Shown in pieces: positions 17,155 through 27,700 of a DNA stretch of 64,000 nucleotides. Location: contig NZ_BMLC01000005.1 of the NCBI RefSeq assembly GCF_014645015.1, positions 1-64,000 on the forward strand, in the 5' to 3' direction. The notes under the pieces are model-generated. The model was not told the origin of the DNA. It was given only the letters and a program-made list of their open reading frames with translations, and made no database searches. The stretch is from Salinibacterium xinjiangense (GTDB taxonomy: Bacteria > Actinomycetota > Actinomycetes > Actinomycetales > Microbacteriaceae). The number at the start of each line of letters is the position of its first letter. Within the stretch, counting starts at the first letter, position 1. The translations under genes and the position numbers were made by a program.

Positions 17155-18996
17155 CTAGCTCAGGCGTGTGAGGGTGTTTTCAATCCCAGCAGGTCCGGCA
17201 AGGGCGAGCGTTCCGTCGGGTGCCACTGTGCCGACCTCATCCCCCCAGCGGTATAAATCCCCGGCCCCGAGGTCGTGGAAGAGAAAATCTCTGGTGCCCT
17301 CGCCCGGCACGATCACGCGCCAGTCCTGGCCCGAGCGCTCGACTCCGACGTCTCCGAGCCGGTATAACAGGTCGCCGTCGCGCTGGGGCCGGATATCTAC
17401 CTTCGCCACATCGACGATGAGACCGTAGACGCCCTCCCTCAGCAGGATGTCCAGAATGCCCGGATACTCGTGGTAGCCATCGGCACGGGTCATGGCGCCG
17501 TGAGCGTCGTAACGTTCGCCCATCCAGGTGTGCTCGATCAGGTCAGCGCGCACGGCCTCGAACATGGCCAGAAATGCGCCGCGGTCGCCGCGGTCCCGGC
17601 GCGCGCGCATCTCGGCCCACCAGATGCGCGCGAAGGCGCAGTTCGAATCGCCCACGTTGCCGTCGTAGCAGAGCTCGGGCCCGTACCCGCGCGCACTGAC
17701 CCACGTGCCACGACCGCCCGGGTGCATCCCCGAACTTTCCAGTCGATCGAATACGACGCGAGCGCGCGCATCGTCAGCGACTCCAGCGAGCACCACCAAC
17801 ACGTCATCGGAGTCGTGCATGTCGAGATCGTCACCGGTCCCTGGCAGCACGGTGGCGTAGTGGTCTCCGCGCCAGAAGCCCTCGATCGCGGCACTGATCC
17901 GGTCACGATTCGCACGCCACCTCCCCGCAGTCCCGGTCTCGCCGAGGTGTGTCGCGGCGTCGATCATCCGGCTGAGGAGAAGCACCGTGGCGGCGTTCGT
18001 GTCGAGGGTTATTCCCTCACGCCGGAAGACATCGATCCACAGCGGACCGCCCGAGCGGAGCAAATCATGGTCGGAATCGAGCGTTGCGAGGAGCGCATCC
18101 ACACAGGGAATGAGTGTGTCCGTCCAGAGCGTGCGCAAGTAGTCTCGATCCCCGGTGGCAGCGACATGGTCGAGCACCGCGAGACAGAAGAAGATGTTGG
18201 GACCGGGCTGGGTTGCGCCGGAGATCGCGAGATACACGGGTTTGTGTGAATCGTAGTGGTGCGGGACTACGCCGTCTGCGGTGATGTCCGATCGAACCCG
18301 ATCCAGTACGAGCCGGGCCTGATTGACGAGATACCCATCACCCGAGAAGCTCAGGCAGTTGAGCACGCTCCAGGAATCGGGATCGAAGAACGTGTTGAGG
18401 CTCCAATATTCGCGTTCGGGCAGCTTCAGGGTGGGATACACGGATCCGGGGACCTCGATGCCACCGAGGGTTCCGACCTGATTTGCCCAGAGCGCCGTGA
18501 GGTGTGTCTGCTCGTCCAGGGGGTCCGAGAATTTCGCGGAGCCGCGCGCGAATCCCGGAACCGAAACCGACTCTGTCCGAACGCGCACGATCGCTGGACT
18601 GTCAACCGATCCGAAACTGACGACGAGCTTCACCCGCGTATCGTCGAGATGGGTGATCGATGCCGACACAGGATGCGCGTCGCGGAGGTCGATGGAGACA
18701 CATCCGGCTCCCCGCACGACCGTGTAAAACCGCTCAAGTCGATGCGGCAGCGCATGTTCATCGCGGTCATTCGGACCCGTCTGGACGACGCCGGAGTCGA
18801 ACAGGGCGAAGGCGAGAGTGCCGTCGAGCAGGAACTCGAGGAACCGTGCCTCCTCGGGCACGTTGAGTTCGACTGTGCCATCACGCAGCGTGAGGCTCTT
18901 TAACGACACGGCCCCGTCTGCGACGACGTTCCATGTCGGGCGCCCCTGTCCAAGGGATGGATGTGCGGGGGAAGCTCCTCGGGATACCTGGGTCAT
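17155..18996 (-). CDS. Six-hairpin glycosidase-like protein
   Basis: A 613-residue cytoplasmic protein with a beta-sandwich-like N-terminal region and an (alpha/alpha)6-barrel-like centre (residues about 200-520). Visible motifs include WSLNTFFDPDSWSVLNC, PLWIDVFRREGITLDTNAAT and PELCYDGNVGDSNCAFARIW. The pattern suits GH15/GH63/GH78-like glycosidases, but I cannot assign a family. The start is taken as ATG 18996 with AGGACAG upstream. Another in-frame ATG lies 24 bases further up, and a long 5' extension is unlikely. Transcribed convergently to manA and divergently from the broken aldo-keto reductase gene. It probably trims oligosaccharides imported by the nearby transporter. Confidence 0.7.
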   Translation of the reverse strand: MTQVSRGASPAHPSLGQGRPTWNVVADGAVSLKSLTLRDGTVELNVPEEARFLEFLLDGTLAFALFDSGVVQTGPNDRDEHALPHRLERFYTVVRGAGCVSIDLRDAHPVSASITHLDDTRVKLVVSFGSVDSPAIVRVRTESVSVPGFARGSAKFSDPLDEQTHLTALWANQVGTLGGIEVPGSVYPTLKLPEREYWSLNTFFDPDSWSVLNCLSFSGDGYLVNQARLVLDRVRSDITADGVVPHHYDSHKPVYLAISGATQPGPNIFFCLAVLDHVAATGDRDYLRTLWTDTLIPCVDALLATLDSDHDLLRSGGPLWIDVFRREGITLDTNAATVLLLSRMIDAATHLGETGTAGRWRANRDRISAAIEGFWRGDHYATVLPGTGDDLDMHDSDDVLVVLAGVADDARARVVFDRLESSGMHPGGRGTWVSARGYGPELCYDGNVGDSNCAFARIWWAEMRARRDRGDRGAFLAMFEAVRADLIEHTWMGERYDAHGAMTRADGYHEYPGILDILLREGVYGLIVDVAKVDIRPQRDGDLLYRLGDVGVERSGQDWRVIVPGEGTRDFLFHDLGAGDLYRWGDEVGTVAPDGTLALAGPAGIENTLTRLS

Positions 18997-19130
18997 CGGC
19001 TGTCCTGTCTCCCGAACCATGAGTGTCGTCTCTGCGGTGTGAGTATTGCAGTGTCTGCTGGTGCTGACAAGCGCAGAACGTCGGTGATGATGACTTTGCC
19101 CACTCGATGGGGATATTCCCCTAGGCTCAC

Positions 19131-19938
19131 ATGGTGAATCCCAATGGTGCGACTCTTCCGACACTCGCCCTGAACGACGGGAACTCCATTCCCGCGATCG
19201 GTCTCGGCACGTTCGGAATGTGGGGAGCCGACGGGGTAGCTGCTGTAGCCGAGGGGATCCGCGCCGGAAATCGCCCTCTGGACACGGCTCGTAAATATCA
19301 CAACGAGTCGGAAGTGGGGGAGGGGCTTCGCGCGTCCGGGGTCGCCATCACGGCTACGACCAGGCCTTCGAGGGATTCGAAGAGTCACTCCAGAGTCTCG
19401 GACTCGACTACGTCGACCCTTACATCATTCATTGGCCGCTGGCGAAGCTCGACAGATTCGTCGACTCGTGGCGGGCGGTGATAGAACTTCGCGACCGAGG
19501 GTTGGTGAGGTCGATCGGGGTCAGCAACTTCACTACGGACCAGCTGACGCGGCTGGCCGATGAGACCGGTGTCACTCCCGCAGTCAACCAGATCGAGCTG
19601 TACCCTCACTTCCCCCAGGTCGGCGTGAGGGCAGTGCATGACAGTCTCGGCATCGTGACGGAGAGTTGGGCCCGCTGGCGACCCAGAAGTCGCTCATCAC
19701 CGACCCGGTCATCCCGTCTCTTGCCAGCTCGAAGGGTGTCAGCCACACCCGGATCGTGCTGCGCTGGCCTGTGCAGCTGGGAGCGGTACCCATTCCCAAG
19801 TCAGCCGATCCGCAACGGCGACGCGAGAACCTCGAGGGTTTCGATTTCGAACTCTCGGCCGACGAGATCGCGGCCATTTCCGCGTTGGAGTCAGAACGAC
19901 TTTGGGGTGGCGACCCCGAGACCCACGAGGAATTCTGA
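19131..19938 (+). pseudogene. Aldo/keto reductase, frameshifted
   Basis: Three frames in order give one aldo/keto reductase. The first has LALNDGNSIPAIGLGTFGMW and PLDTARKYHNESEVGEGL. The second has HHGYDQAFEGFEESLQSLGL, YIIHWPLAKL and SIGVSNFTTDQLTRL. The third has PLATQKSLITDPVIPSLAS, IPKSADPQRRRENLEGFDF and a normal end. A deletion of roughly 45 bases plus a frame change lies near 19345, and one base is missing near 19671. The enzyme cannot be made. It sits between the glycosidase and the ROK regulator and was presumably part of the sugar locus. Confidence 0.85.
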
Positions 19939-19997
19939 GTCCGGTCCCAGGGCGCACCCAGGGACTATCCTGCAGTTGTCGAGAGTAAGGATGCGCC

Positions 19998-21248
19998 GTG
20001 GCAGAGCAGCCGCAATTCACCATGCGCCGCGGGACTAATCTGCCGGCCATGGGCGACTTCAACCAGTCGGTCATCCTCGACGCGATCCGTCGTTCCCGCA
20101 CGGGCCTGAGCAGAGTCGAGCTGGCGAGCGCAACCGGCCTCTCGGCCCAGACGATCTCGAACATCTGTCGTCGGCTGCTCGACCGCGATTTCATCGTCGC
20201 GGCGGGAAAGGAGATCAGCGGCCCCGGCAAACCGCGCACGATCCTGAAAATCAATCCGGACGGCAGGTATGCACTCGGAGTGCACCTCGACCCCACGGTG
20301 ATGACCTTCGTCATGCTCGACCTCACTGGCGCTGTGGTCGCTCGTTCGCGCCATGCGACTCCCACCTCGACAGAGCCCGAGGTCATCATCGCGAGCCTGG
20401 TGAGCGCCATCACCGACCTCGTCTCCGAATCCGGTGTCAGGCGGGATCGAATCGGGGGAGTCGGGATCGCCGCGCCCGGACCGATCGACAGGGTGCGGGG
20501 AACGGTTGTCGATCCGCCCCACCTCGTCGGGTGGCACCAGGTGGCGCTCCGTGACGCGTTGGCTGAGGGAACCGGGTTTCCCGCCATCCTCGATAAGGAT
20601 GTCACGGCGGCCGCGGTCGCCGAGATGTGGGCCGGTGGCCCGAGCGGTCTTGGCAGTTTCGTGTTTTTCTATCTCGGGACGGGAATCGGCGCGGGCCTCG
20701 TCGTCAAGGACGAGGTGGTGAGAGGCAGTTCCGATAACGCCGGGGAGATCGGCCACATCGTCACGGACCCCGACGGGCCTCCCTGTTTCTGCGGTCTGAG
20801 GGGCTGCGTGATCGTGACCTGTATGCCGAGGTCGCTGGTGATCGAAGCGGATCAGCGTGGCGTGTTCGGTGGTGTCCCGATCGGGCTCGACACGGTGTCG
20901 ATCGACGAGCGCTTTACCGAACTGTGCGCCGCCGCTGCCGCCGGCGACGAGGCCGCGACCGACATCCTCGATCGCTCAGCCGTGAGACTCTCCAAGGCCG
21001 TCTCGGTGGTGGCGAACCTCCTTGATCTCGACAGGGTCGTCTTCGGCGGGCCGTTCTGGTCGAGACTCTCGGGCCACTACAAGCGAAGCATCCCTGCTCT
21101 CCTCGAAGAGTTGCGGGTGGCTCGCAGCATCCATCGCATCAGCGTCGTGGGAACCGGTGTCGGCGAAGACGTCGCCGCGATCGGGGCGGCGTGTCTCGTG
21201 CTCGATCGCGCACTCACCCCCAACCCAAAATCACTGCTTTTGGCCTGA
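19998..21248 (+). CDS. ROK-family transcriptional regulator
   Basis: A 416-residue NagC/XylR-type regulator. A winged HTH is at about residues 25-75 (LSRVELASATGLSAQTISNI). The ROK domain follows, with the zinc cluster CFCGLRGC and the upstream GEIGHIV histidine. The phosphate and catalytic motifs are degenerate (LDKDVTAAAVAEMW in place of NDANAAA), which fits a sugar sensor rather than a kinase. The start is GTG 19998. It lies directly upstream of the ABC importer and glycosidase genes on the same strand and most likely controls them. Confidence 0.9.
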   Translation: MAEQPQFTMRRGTNLPAMGDFNQSVILDAIRRSRTGLSRVELASATGLSAQTISNICRRLLDRDFIVAAGKEISGPGKPRTILKINPDGRYALGVHLDPTVMTFVMLDLTGAVVARSRHATPTSTEPEVIIASLVSAITDLVSESGVRRDRIGGVGIAAPGPIDRVRGTVVDPPHLVGWHQVALRDALAEGTGFPAILDKDVTAAAVAEMWAGGPSGLGSFVFFYLGTGIGAGLVVKDEVVRGSSDNAGEIGHIVTDPDGPPCFCGLRGCVIVTCMPRSLVIEADQRGVFGGVPIGLDTVSIDERFTELCAAAAAGDEAATDILDRSAVRLSKAVSVVANLLDLDRVVFGGPFWSRLSGHYKRSIPALLEELRVARSIHRISVVGTGVGEDVAAIGAACLVLDRALTPNPKSLLLA

Positions 21249-21388
21249 GAATATCTCGTCGGATAAACCCTCGCCTTAATAAGTCAAATCGATGTACTAT
21301 TGGCCCGAGGCACAACGAAGCGCTCAACCCTGCACTCGCGGTGTGTCATCGATATGGTCACATTCGCACAGTGGAGCAAGGGAGCACC

Positions 21389-22756
21389 ATGCGCAGGACA
21401 GCAGCAATCGGCATCTCGGCGATAGCCATCGGGGCCATGATCGGTCTGGTCGGATGTTCAGCATCCGGAGATGCGGGCGGGGACAAAGTCCTCAAGATCA
21501 GTTACATCAAGACCGACGCCTTCACCGCGCTGGATACCCTCTTCACCTCGGTGAAAGCGGACTTCGAAGCGGCCAACGAGGGCGTCACGGTCGAACTCCA
21601 ACCCGTCGCCGGCACCGACGACGACTACAAAACCAAGCTCGCACTGTCGCAGCGTTCGGCAGAGACCGCGCCTGACGTCTTCTACGAGGACACGACGGCA
21701 CTCAGGTCGGACGCCGAGGCGGGGTTCCTGTTGAACCTCGACGACTATGTCGCCGAGTGGGATGACTGGAAGCAGTTCGACGACGCCGCCAAAGCGGCAG
21801 GGGCCGGCGATGATGGAAGCATCTACGCGGTCTCACTCGGCACCGACACTCGCGCTATCTGGTACCGCGAATCGATCTTCAAGGCCGCTGGCCTGACCGT
21901 ACCGTGGAAACCGTCGTCCTGGCAGGACATCCTCGATGCCGCAGCGGCCATCAAGGTCTCACAGCCCGCGGTGGTGCCGTTCAACCTGTATGCCGGCACC
22001 GGCACCGGCGAAGGCTCCAACATGCAGGGCTTCTACGAGCTGCTCTACGGAACCGAGCTTGGTGGGGATGCTCTATACGACTCGAAGTCGTCCAAGTGGG
22101 TCACCGGCTCACAGGGCTTCATCGACTCGCTTGAGTTCCTCGACACGCTTTACAGCGAGAACTACGCACTCACGCCGGCACAGGCTCTCGACCCGAACAT
22201 CTGGCAGGAAGTCTTCGGCACGATGTTCCCCAAGGGAACCCTGGGAGCTACGGTCGAAGGGTCATACACCCCGTCATTCTGGGTAGAGGGTGGCTCATAC
22301 GCGTGGCCCGAGTACGCCGATGAGATGGGTGCTGTCGCGTTCCCGACACAGGATGGCCAGGAGCCAGGCGGAGTCAGCATGTCCGGTGGCTGGACCCTGG
22401 CAGTGGGCGCGAAGTCGGCCAACCCCGATCTTGCGTTCCAATTCCTGGCGATGGCGCTAAATAAGGAGAATGCCCTCTCCTACGACAACGAGAACTCGCA
22501 GATCGCGGTGCGGGCAGATGTGGCCGCCGATCCGAGCTACACCGCGGCCAATCCGTTCGTCGCCACTGTCACCGACCTGGTCGCCGTGACGCACTTCCGC
22601 CCCGCCACTGCTGACTACAACCAGATTTCGGTTGAGGTGCAGCGTGCCACAGAGGCCATCATCACGGGCTCAGCGACGCCGAAAGAGGCCGCAGCGGCCT
22701 ATGACGCGGCGATCGAGGGCATAGTCGGAGCCGATGGAGTGATCAATAAGGGCTAG
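21389..22756 (+). CDS. Sugar ABC transporter substrate-binding lipoprotein
   Basis: A 455-residue extracellular binding protein of family 1. The signal peptide ends in a lipobox LVGC, with the lipidated cysteine near residue 24. The mature protein has the usual two-lobed pattern (KISYIKTDAF, DVFYEDTTALRSDAEAGFLL, GTDTRAIWYRESIFKAAGL). ATG 21389 was chosen because GGGAG lies just upstream and the signal peptide begins there. It delivers a di- or oligosaccharide to the two permeases that follow. The neighbouring glycosidases suggest mannosyl or galactosyl oligosaccharides. Confidence 0.92.
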   Translation: MRRTAAIGISAIAIGAMIGLVGCSASGDAGGDKVLKISYIKTDAFTALDTLFTSVKADFEAANEGVTVELQPVAGTDDDYKTKLALSQRSAETAPDVFYEDTTALRSDAEAGFLLNLDDYVAEWDDWKQFDDAAKAAGAGDDGSIYAVSLGTDTRAIWYRESIFKAAGLTVPWKPSSWQDILDAAAAIKVSQPAVVPFNLYAGTGTGEGSNMQGFYELLYGTELGGDALYDSKSSKWVTGSQGFIDSLEFLDTLYSENYALTPAQALDPNIWQEVFGTMFPKGTLGATVEGSYTPSFWVEGGSYAWPEYADEMGAVAFPTQDGQEPGGVSMSGGWTLAVGAKSANPDLAFQFLAMALNKENALSYDNENSQIAVRADVAADPSYTAANPFVATVTDLVAVTHFRPATADYNQISVEVQRATEAIITGSATPKEAAAAYDAAIEGIVGADGVINKG

Positions 22757-22810
22757 TCACTAATTCGGCCCGGTGAGAAATCAGAACACGACATACAGGA
22801 GCGATCCACT

Positions 22811-23761
22811 GTGACTGCAGAAGTGCTCACACCCTCACCGCAGCCGGAACTGCGGCGGGATCCCGAGGAAGGGTCCCGCCGCAGCCGACGCCGCAGCCTC
22901 ACCAGCCTCATCAGGATGATCCCGCTCGTGCCGGCGATCTTCCTGATGCTGGTGTTTCTCGCGGGGCCGATCATCTGGTCGTTATGGGGCTCTCTCACCG
23001 ACGCGTCTCTGACGGGCCGAGCGGCGACCGATCCGCAGTTCATCGGGGTCGACAACTACACCCGCCTGTTTGCCGACCCGCTGTTTCCCCAGTCGGTATG
23101 GCTCACGGTGGTCTTCACGCTCGTCTCGGCGGTGATCGCGCAGACCGTGCTCGGACTGTCGCTCGCACTGTTGATGAACAAGGCCAATAAGAAGGTCGGG
23201 GCCGTCGTGGGCACGATCATCGTGGCCGCGTGGATCCTGCCGGAAATCGTGGCGGCTTTCGTGGCGTACGCATTTTTCAGCCAGGACGGGACTCTCAACC
23301 AGATGCTCTCCGTGGTGGGACTGGACGGTCCGAACTGGCTGTACAGCTTCCCCATGCTCGCCGTGATCTGCGCCAACATCTGGAGAGGCGCTGCCTTCTC
23401 GATGATGATTTACCAGGCGGCGCTGAACGATGTGCCGCCAGAGATTACGGAAGCGGCCATGATCGACGGTGCTGGGGGCGCCAAACGGCTCATTTACGTG
23501 ACGCTGCCGATGATCAGGCAGACGATCACCACGACACTGATGCTGATCACGCTCCAGACATTGTCACTCTTCACACTCATCTTCGTGATGACCGGGGGAG
23601 GGCCGAGCAACAACAGCACGACGCTGCCGATCCTTGCCTATAAGGAGGCGTTCCGGTTCAGCGACATCGGGTACGGCACCGCGATCGCGACGGTCATGCT
23701 GGCCGTCGGCGCGGCCTTCTCCATCGTGTACATCAGAGCGCTTCGCGCACCGAAGGACTGA
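22811..23761 (+). CDS. Sugar ABC transporter permease, MalF type
   Basis: A 316-residue inner-membrane protein with six predicted membrane segments and a charged cytoplasmic N-terminus (residues 1-35). The ATPase-contact EAA loop is visible as EITEAAMIDGAGGAKRLIYV followed by TLPMI. The start is GTG 22811 with AGGAG upstream. It follows the binding protein by 54 bases and precedes the partner permease by four bases, forming the transport channel with it. Confidence 0.93.
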   Translation: MTAEVLTPSPQPELRRDPEEGSRRSRRRSLTSLIRMIPLVPAIFLMLVFLAGPIIWSLWGSLTDASLTGRAATDPQFIGVDNYTRLFADPLFPQSVWLTVVFTLVSAVIAQTVLGLSLALLMNKANKKVGAVVGTIIVAAWILPEIVAAFVAYAFFSQDGTLNQMLSVVGLDGPNWLYSFPMLAVICANIWRGAAFSMMIYQAALNDVPPEITEAAMIDGAGGAKRLIYVTLPMIRQTITTTLMLITLQTLSLFTLIFVMTGGGPSNNSTTLPILAYKEAFRFSDIGYGTAIATVMLAVGAAFSIVYIRALRAPKD

Positions 23762-23765
23762 GCCG

Positions 23766-24671
23766 ATGACGACCACCACCACTCCCACCACGCCTCACGA
23801 GCCGGCGCTCACCCCCGACTCGCGACCTCGAACGCGCTCTGTCGCGGCACCGTCGAAGCGCATGTCGGCGTTCTTCGCCAACGCCTCCCTCATCATCATC
23901 GGATTCTGCTTCCTGCTTCCCCTGAGCTGGCTCGTCTTTGCGTCGTTCGACACGGCGGCCACCTACCAGACCCGTGTGCCTGCTGAACTGTCGTTCGACA
24001 ATTTCTCCGCCGTGCTCACGCCCGAGCTGACCTTCCTGCCGCTGTGGAACAGCCTTATTATCTCGGTATCGACAGCCGTGATCACCGTGGTGATCGCTTT
24101 GCTGGCGGCGTATCCCCTGTCGCGATACCAGGCGCGCTTCAATAAGCCGTTCATGTATACGGTTCTGTTCGGCACCTGCCTTCCCATCACCGCCATCATG
24201 GTGCCGGTGTACGCACTGTTCGTCGCGCTCAACCTGCTCGATTCCATCCCCGGCACGATCGCTTTCCTCGCAGCATCCTCCTTGCCGGTGGCGATCTACA
24301 TGGCCAAGAACTTCATGGACTCGGTGCCGATCAGCCTCGAAGAGGCCGCCTGGGTGGATGGCGCTTCCGCCATGCGGGCACTTCGAACCATCGTCATCCC
24401 GCTGATGAGACCCGGCATCGCCGTGATTTCGATCTACGTCTTCTTTGCGGCCTGGGGAAACTTCTTCGTTCCATTCGTGCTTCTGCTCTCGCCCAGCAAG
24501 CAGCCAGCAGCCATCAGCATCTACAGTTTTTTTGGTCAGTACGGCACCATCGCCTATGGTCAGCTCGCCGCGTTCTCGCTCATCTATGCGGTGCCCGTGA
24601 TCGCGCTGTATGTGCTCGTCTCGCGCGGCATTGGTGGATCTTTCGCACTCGCCGGCGCAGTCAAGGGCTGA
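23766..24671 (+). CDS. Sugar ABC transporter permease, MalG type
   Basis: A 301-residue inner-membrane protein. A Thr/Pro-rich N-terminal tail (residues 1-35) leads to six membrane segments. The EAA loop is SLEEAAWVDGASAMRALRTI followed by VIPLM. ATG 23766, four bases after the MalF-type stop, was chosen over an upstream extension that lies inside the previous gene. No ABC ATPase is encoded nearby, so a shared MsiK-type ATPase elsewhere is probably used. Confidence 0.93.
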   Translation: MTTTTTPTTPHEPALTPDSRPRTRSVAAPSKRMSAFFANASLIIIGFCFLLPLSWLVFASFDTAATYQTRVPAELSFDNFSAVLTPELTFLPLWNSLIISVSTAVITVVIALLAAYPLSRYQARFNKPFMYTVLFGTCLPITAIMVPVYALFVALNLLDSIPGTIAFLAASSLPVAIYMAKNFMDSVPISLEEAAWVDGASAMRALRTIVIPLMRPGIAVISIYVFFAAWGNFFVPFVLLLSPSKQPAAISIYSFFGQYGTIAYGQLAAFSLIYAVPVIALYVLVSRGIGGSFALAGAVKG

Positions 24672-24689
24672 CAGGCACCCCACTCCCAT

Positions 24690-24712
24690 CCTCGCCTTCC
24701 CGGCGGGGCTTT
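24690..24712 (+). terminator. Weak hairpin between transporter and mannosidase genes
   Basis: CCTCGCC (24690-24696) can pair with GGCGGGG (24702-24708) around a five-base loop, followed by CTTTG. The short T-tract suggests partial termination that would lower glycosidase expression relative to the transporter. Confidence 0.4.
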
Positions 24713-24732
24713 GTCTGAGCTAAGGAGACAAC

Positions 24733-27700
24733 ATGCACGACAACAGGGCGCTCGTCGAAGCGCGAATCGAGCGTTTCACGCGCGAGCGACTCTTGCCGGC
24801 TGTCTATCGCCATCGCTCACCGCTGGAAATCGAGGCGTGGGAGGTGTCCGACGAGCCCGTTCCCTTCGCCGAAGCACGCCGACAGCCTTATGTGCCCTTT
24901 GCCGTCGGATCCAGCTGGGGCCGGCCGTGGAGCACCGTCTGGTTCCACATCACCGGTACTGTGCCGTCAGACTGGAATGTCGACGGCACGCGTCCCGAAG
25001 TAGTCGTCGACCTCGGCTACAACATCACGCTGCCGGGCTTCCAGGCGGAGGGTACCGCCTTCGACCCACAGGGCCGCATCATCAAGGCCATTGAGCCGCT
25101 CAACAGCTATCTGCCGGCGGGTGAGCCCGGCAGTGCGGTCGACGTCTATCTCGAAGCAGCAGCAAACCCGAACGTGGCGGGCACCTTTACCTTCGGGGTG
25201 ACAGAGCTCGGTGACAAGGCGACGGCAGGTTCTGCGCACGTCTACCAATTGCGCACTCTCGAACTCGCTCTCCTCGACATCGAGGTGTGGGAGCTTGTGC
25301 AGGATGTCTGGACGCTGGCCGGGCTCATGGCCGAGCTCCCCGTGACCCTGCCGCGTCGGCTGGAGATCCTCATGGCGCTCGATCGAATGGTCGACGCCGT
25401 CGATCCGGAGAACGTATCAGGCACCGCCGCCGCCGGGCGCGCAGCGCTCGCCGACGTTCTGGCGCGGCCAGCCTACGCCAGCGCTCACAAACTCGACGCC
25501 GTCGGTCACGCCCACCTTGACTCCGCCTGGCTGTGGCCGGTGAGAGAGACCGTGCGAAAGGTAGCCCGCACGTTCTCCAACGTCCTGGCGCTCATGGAGC
25601 AGGATCCGGATTTCACGTTCGCCGCATCGAGCGCCCAGCAGTTTGCGTGGCTGAAGCAGTATTACCCCGAACTGTTCGAGCGCGTCAAAGCGCAGGTCGC
25701 CGCCGGACGTTTTGTTCCCGTCGGTGGAATGTGGGTCGAGTCGGACACCAACCTGCCGGGTGGCGAGGCGATGGCGCGCCAGTTCGTGGCTGGCAAACGC
25801 TTCTTCATGGAAGAGCTCGGGGTCGAACCTCTCGAGGTATGGTTGCCGGATTCGTTTGGCTATTCGGCGGCGCTGCCACAAATCGTCACAGCAGCCGGAT
25901 CGAAGTGGTTCCTCACCCAGAAGATCTCCTGGAACGAGACGAACAGGATGCCCCACCACACCTTCTGGTGGGAGGGGATCGATGGCACCAGGGTCTTCAC
26001 GCATTTCCCGCCGGTCGACACGTACAGCTCCGACATCTCCGGGCGCGAGTTGGCCAAGGCTGAGCGCCAGTATGCCGAGAAGGGTGCTGGCACGACCTCG
26101 TTGCTTCCGTTTGGCTGGGGGGATGGCGGCGGCGGTCCCACCCGCGAGATGCTGGCGGCGGCACAGCGCACAGCAGATCTCGAAGGCTCACCGAGGGTGT
26201 CCTTGTCAACGCCGCAGCGCTTCTTTGAGTCGGCGCAGGCAGAGTATGCCGATGCGCCGGTCTGGTCGGGGGAGCTCTATCTCGAATTCCATCGCGGAAC
26301 CTATACGTCCCAAGCGAAGACCAAACGAGGCAACCGGCGAAGCGAGCACCTGTTGCGCGAAGCAGAGCTCTGGGCGAGCGCCGCCACAGTGCTGGCTGGC
26401 GGCGCCTATCCCTACGACGCCCTCGAGTCGGTGTGGCGCACCGTGCTCCTGCAGCAGTTCCACGACATCCTGCCGGGCTCGTCGATCGCGTGGGTGCACC
26501 AGGAGGCCGAGCGCAACTACGCCGAGGTGGCCGTAATCCTCGAGGGCATCATCACCGAGGCCATCGCAGCGATCGCCGGTGCGGGTGACGATGTCGTGAC
26601 CTTCAACGCTAGTCCTTTCGCCCGCAACGGCGTCCACTCGCTCGGTGCCTCAGTTGAGGCTCCGTCGGCCGCGTCGATCGTGACGCAGACGGCGGAGGGC
26701 TTCGTGCTCGAGAACTCTGCAGTGCGCGTCGTCATCGACGCCCGCGGACTCATCGTGTCGATGCTCGACCGCATCGCCGGACGCGAGACCATTCCCGTCG
26801 GCGAGACGGCGAACCTCCTCCAGCTCTTCCGAGACACCCCCAACCAGTGGGACGCCTGGGACATCGATGAGAGCTATAAGCACAGCGGTGTTGACCTGAC
26901 CGAGGTGGATTCGATCGCAATCACCGACGATGGCCATGGCGTGCGCCTCGTGCGATCGTTCGGAGCATCGAGGCTGGAGCAGACACTCTGGCTCGACGGT
27001 GAGACGGGCGCCCTCGACATCCACGTCATCATCGACTGGCACGAGACACAGAAGCTGCTCAAGCTCGCCTTCCCGCTCGCGGTGCACGCGGACCGGGCCG
27101 CATCGGAGGTGCAGTTCGGGCACGTCTATCGCCCCACTCACGCCAATACGTCCTGGGATGCCGCCCGCTTCGAAACTTCGGCGCACCGCTGGGTGCATGT
27201 GGGGGAGCCCGGCTTCGGGGTGGCTATCGCCAACGACGCCAGCTATGGCTACGACATTCGTCGACAGGCCGTCCCCGGGGCAGGCACATCCACTGTCGTC
27301 CGGGTGTCTTTGCTGCGCGCGGCGTTGTTCCCGGATCCCGACGCAGACCAGGGACGCCAGGAGTTCCGGTTCTCGGTCAGGGTCGGCGCCGGCATTGCCG
27401 ACGCGGTTGAGGAGGGTTATCGCCTCAACCTCCCGCTGCGGCAGGCGACTGGGGCTGCTGACTGCGTCGCAGCACCATTCGTCTCGGTCGATGCGCCCGG
27501 CATCGTGGTGGAAGCGGTCAAGCTGGCCGAAGACCGCACTGGTGACGTCGTTGTCAGGCTCTATGAAGCGCTCGGGGCCACCTCCAGTGGGATGCTTCGC
27601 ACGGGATTCAGCTGGATTCGCGTCGACGAGACCGACCTCCTCGAACGCGTCATCGATCGTCTCGCCGTCGCTACGGTGGACGATGACGGGGTCGCGCTGA

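Noticed and set aside
17470-18249. 259-residue plus-strand frame
   Set aside because: It lies wholly inside the glycosidase gene on the other strand and has no family similarity; high-GC shadow frame.
18997-19164. N-terminal extension of the glycosidase frame
   Set aside because: The extra 56 residues are His/Ser-rich, unlike the family, and overlap the 5' end of the aldo/keto reductase pseudogene.
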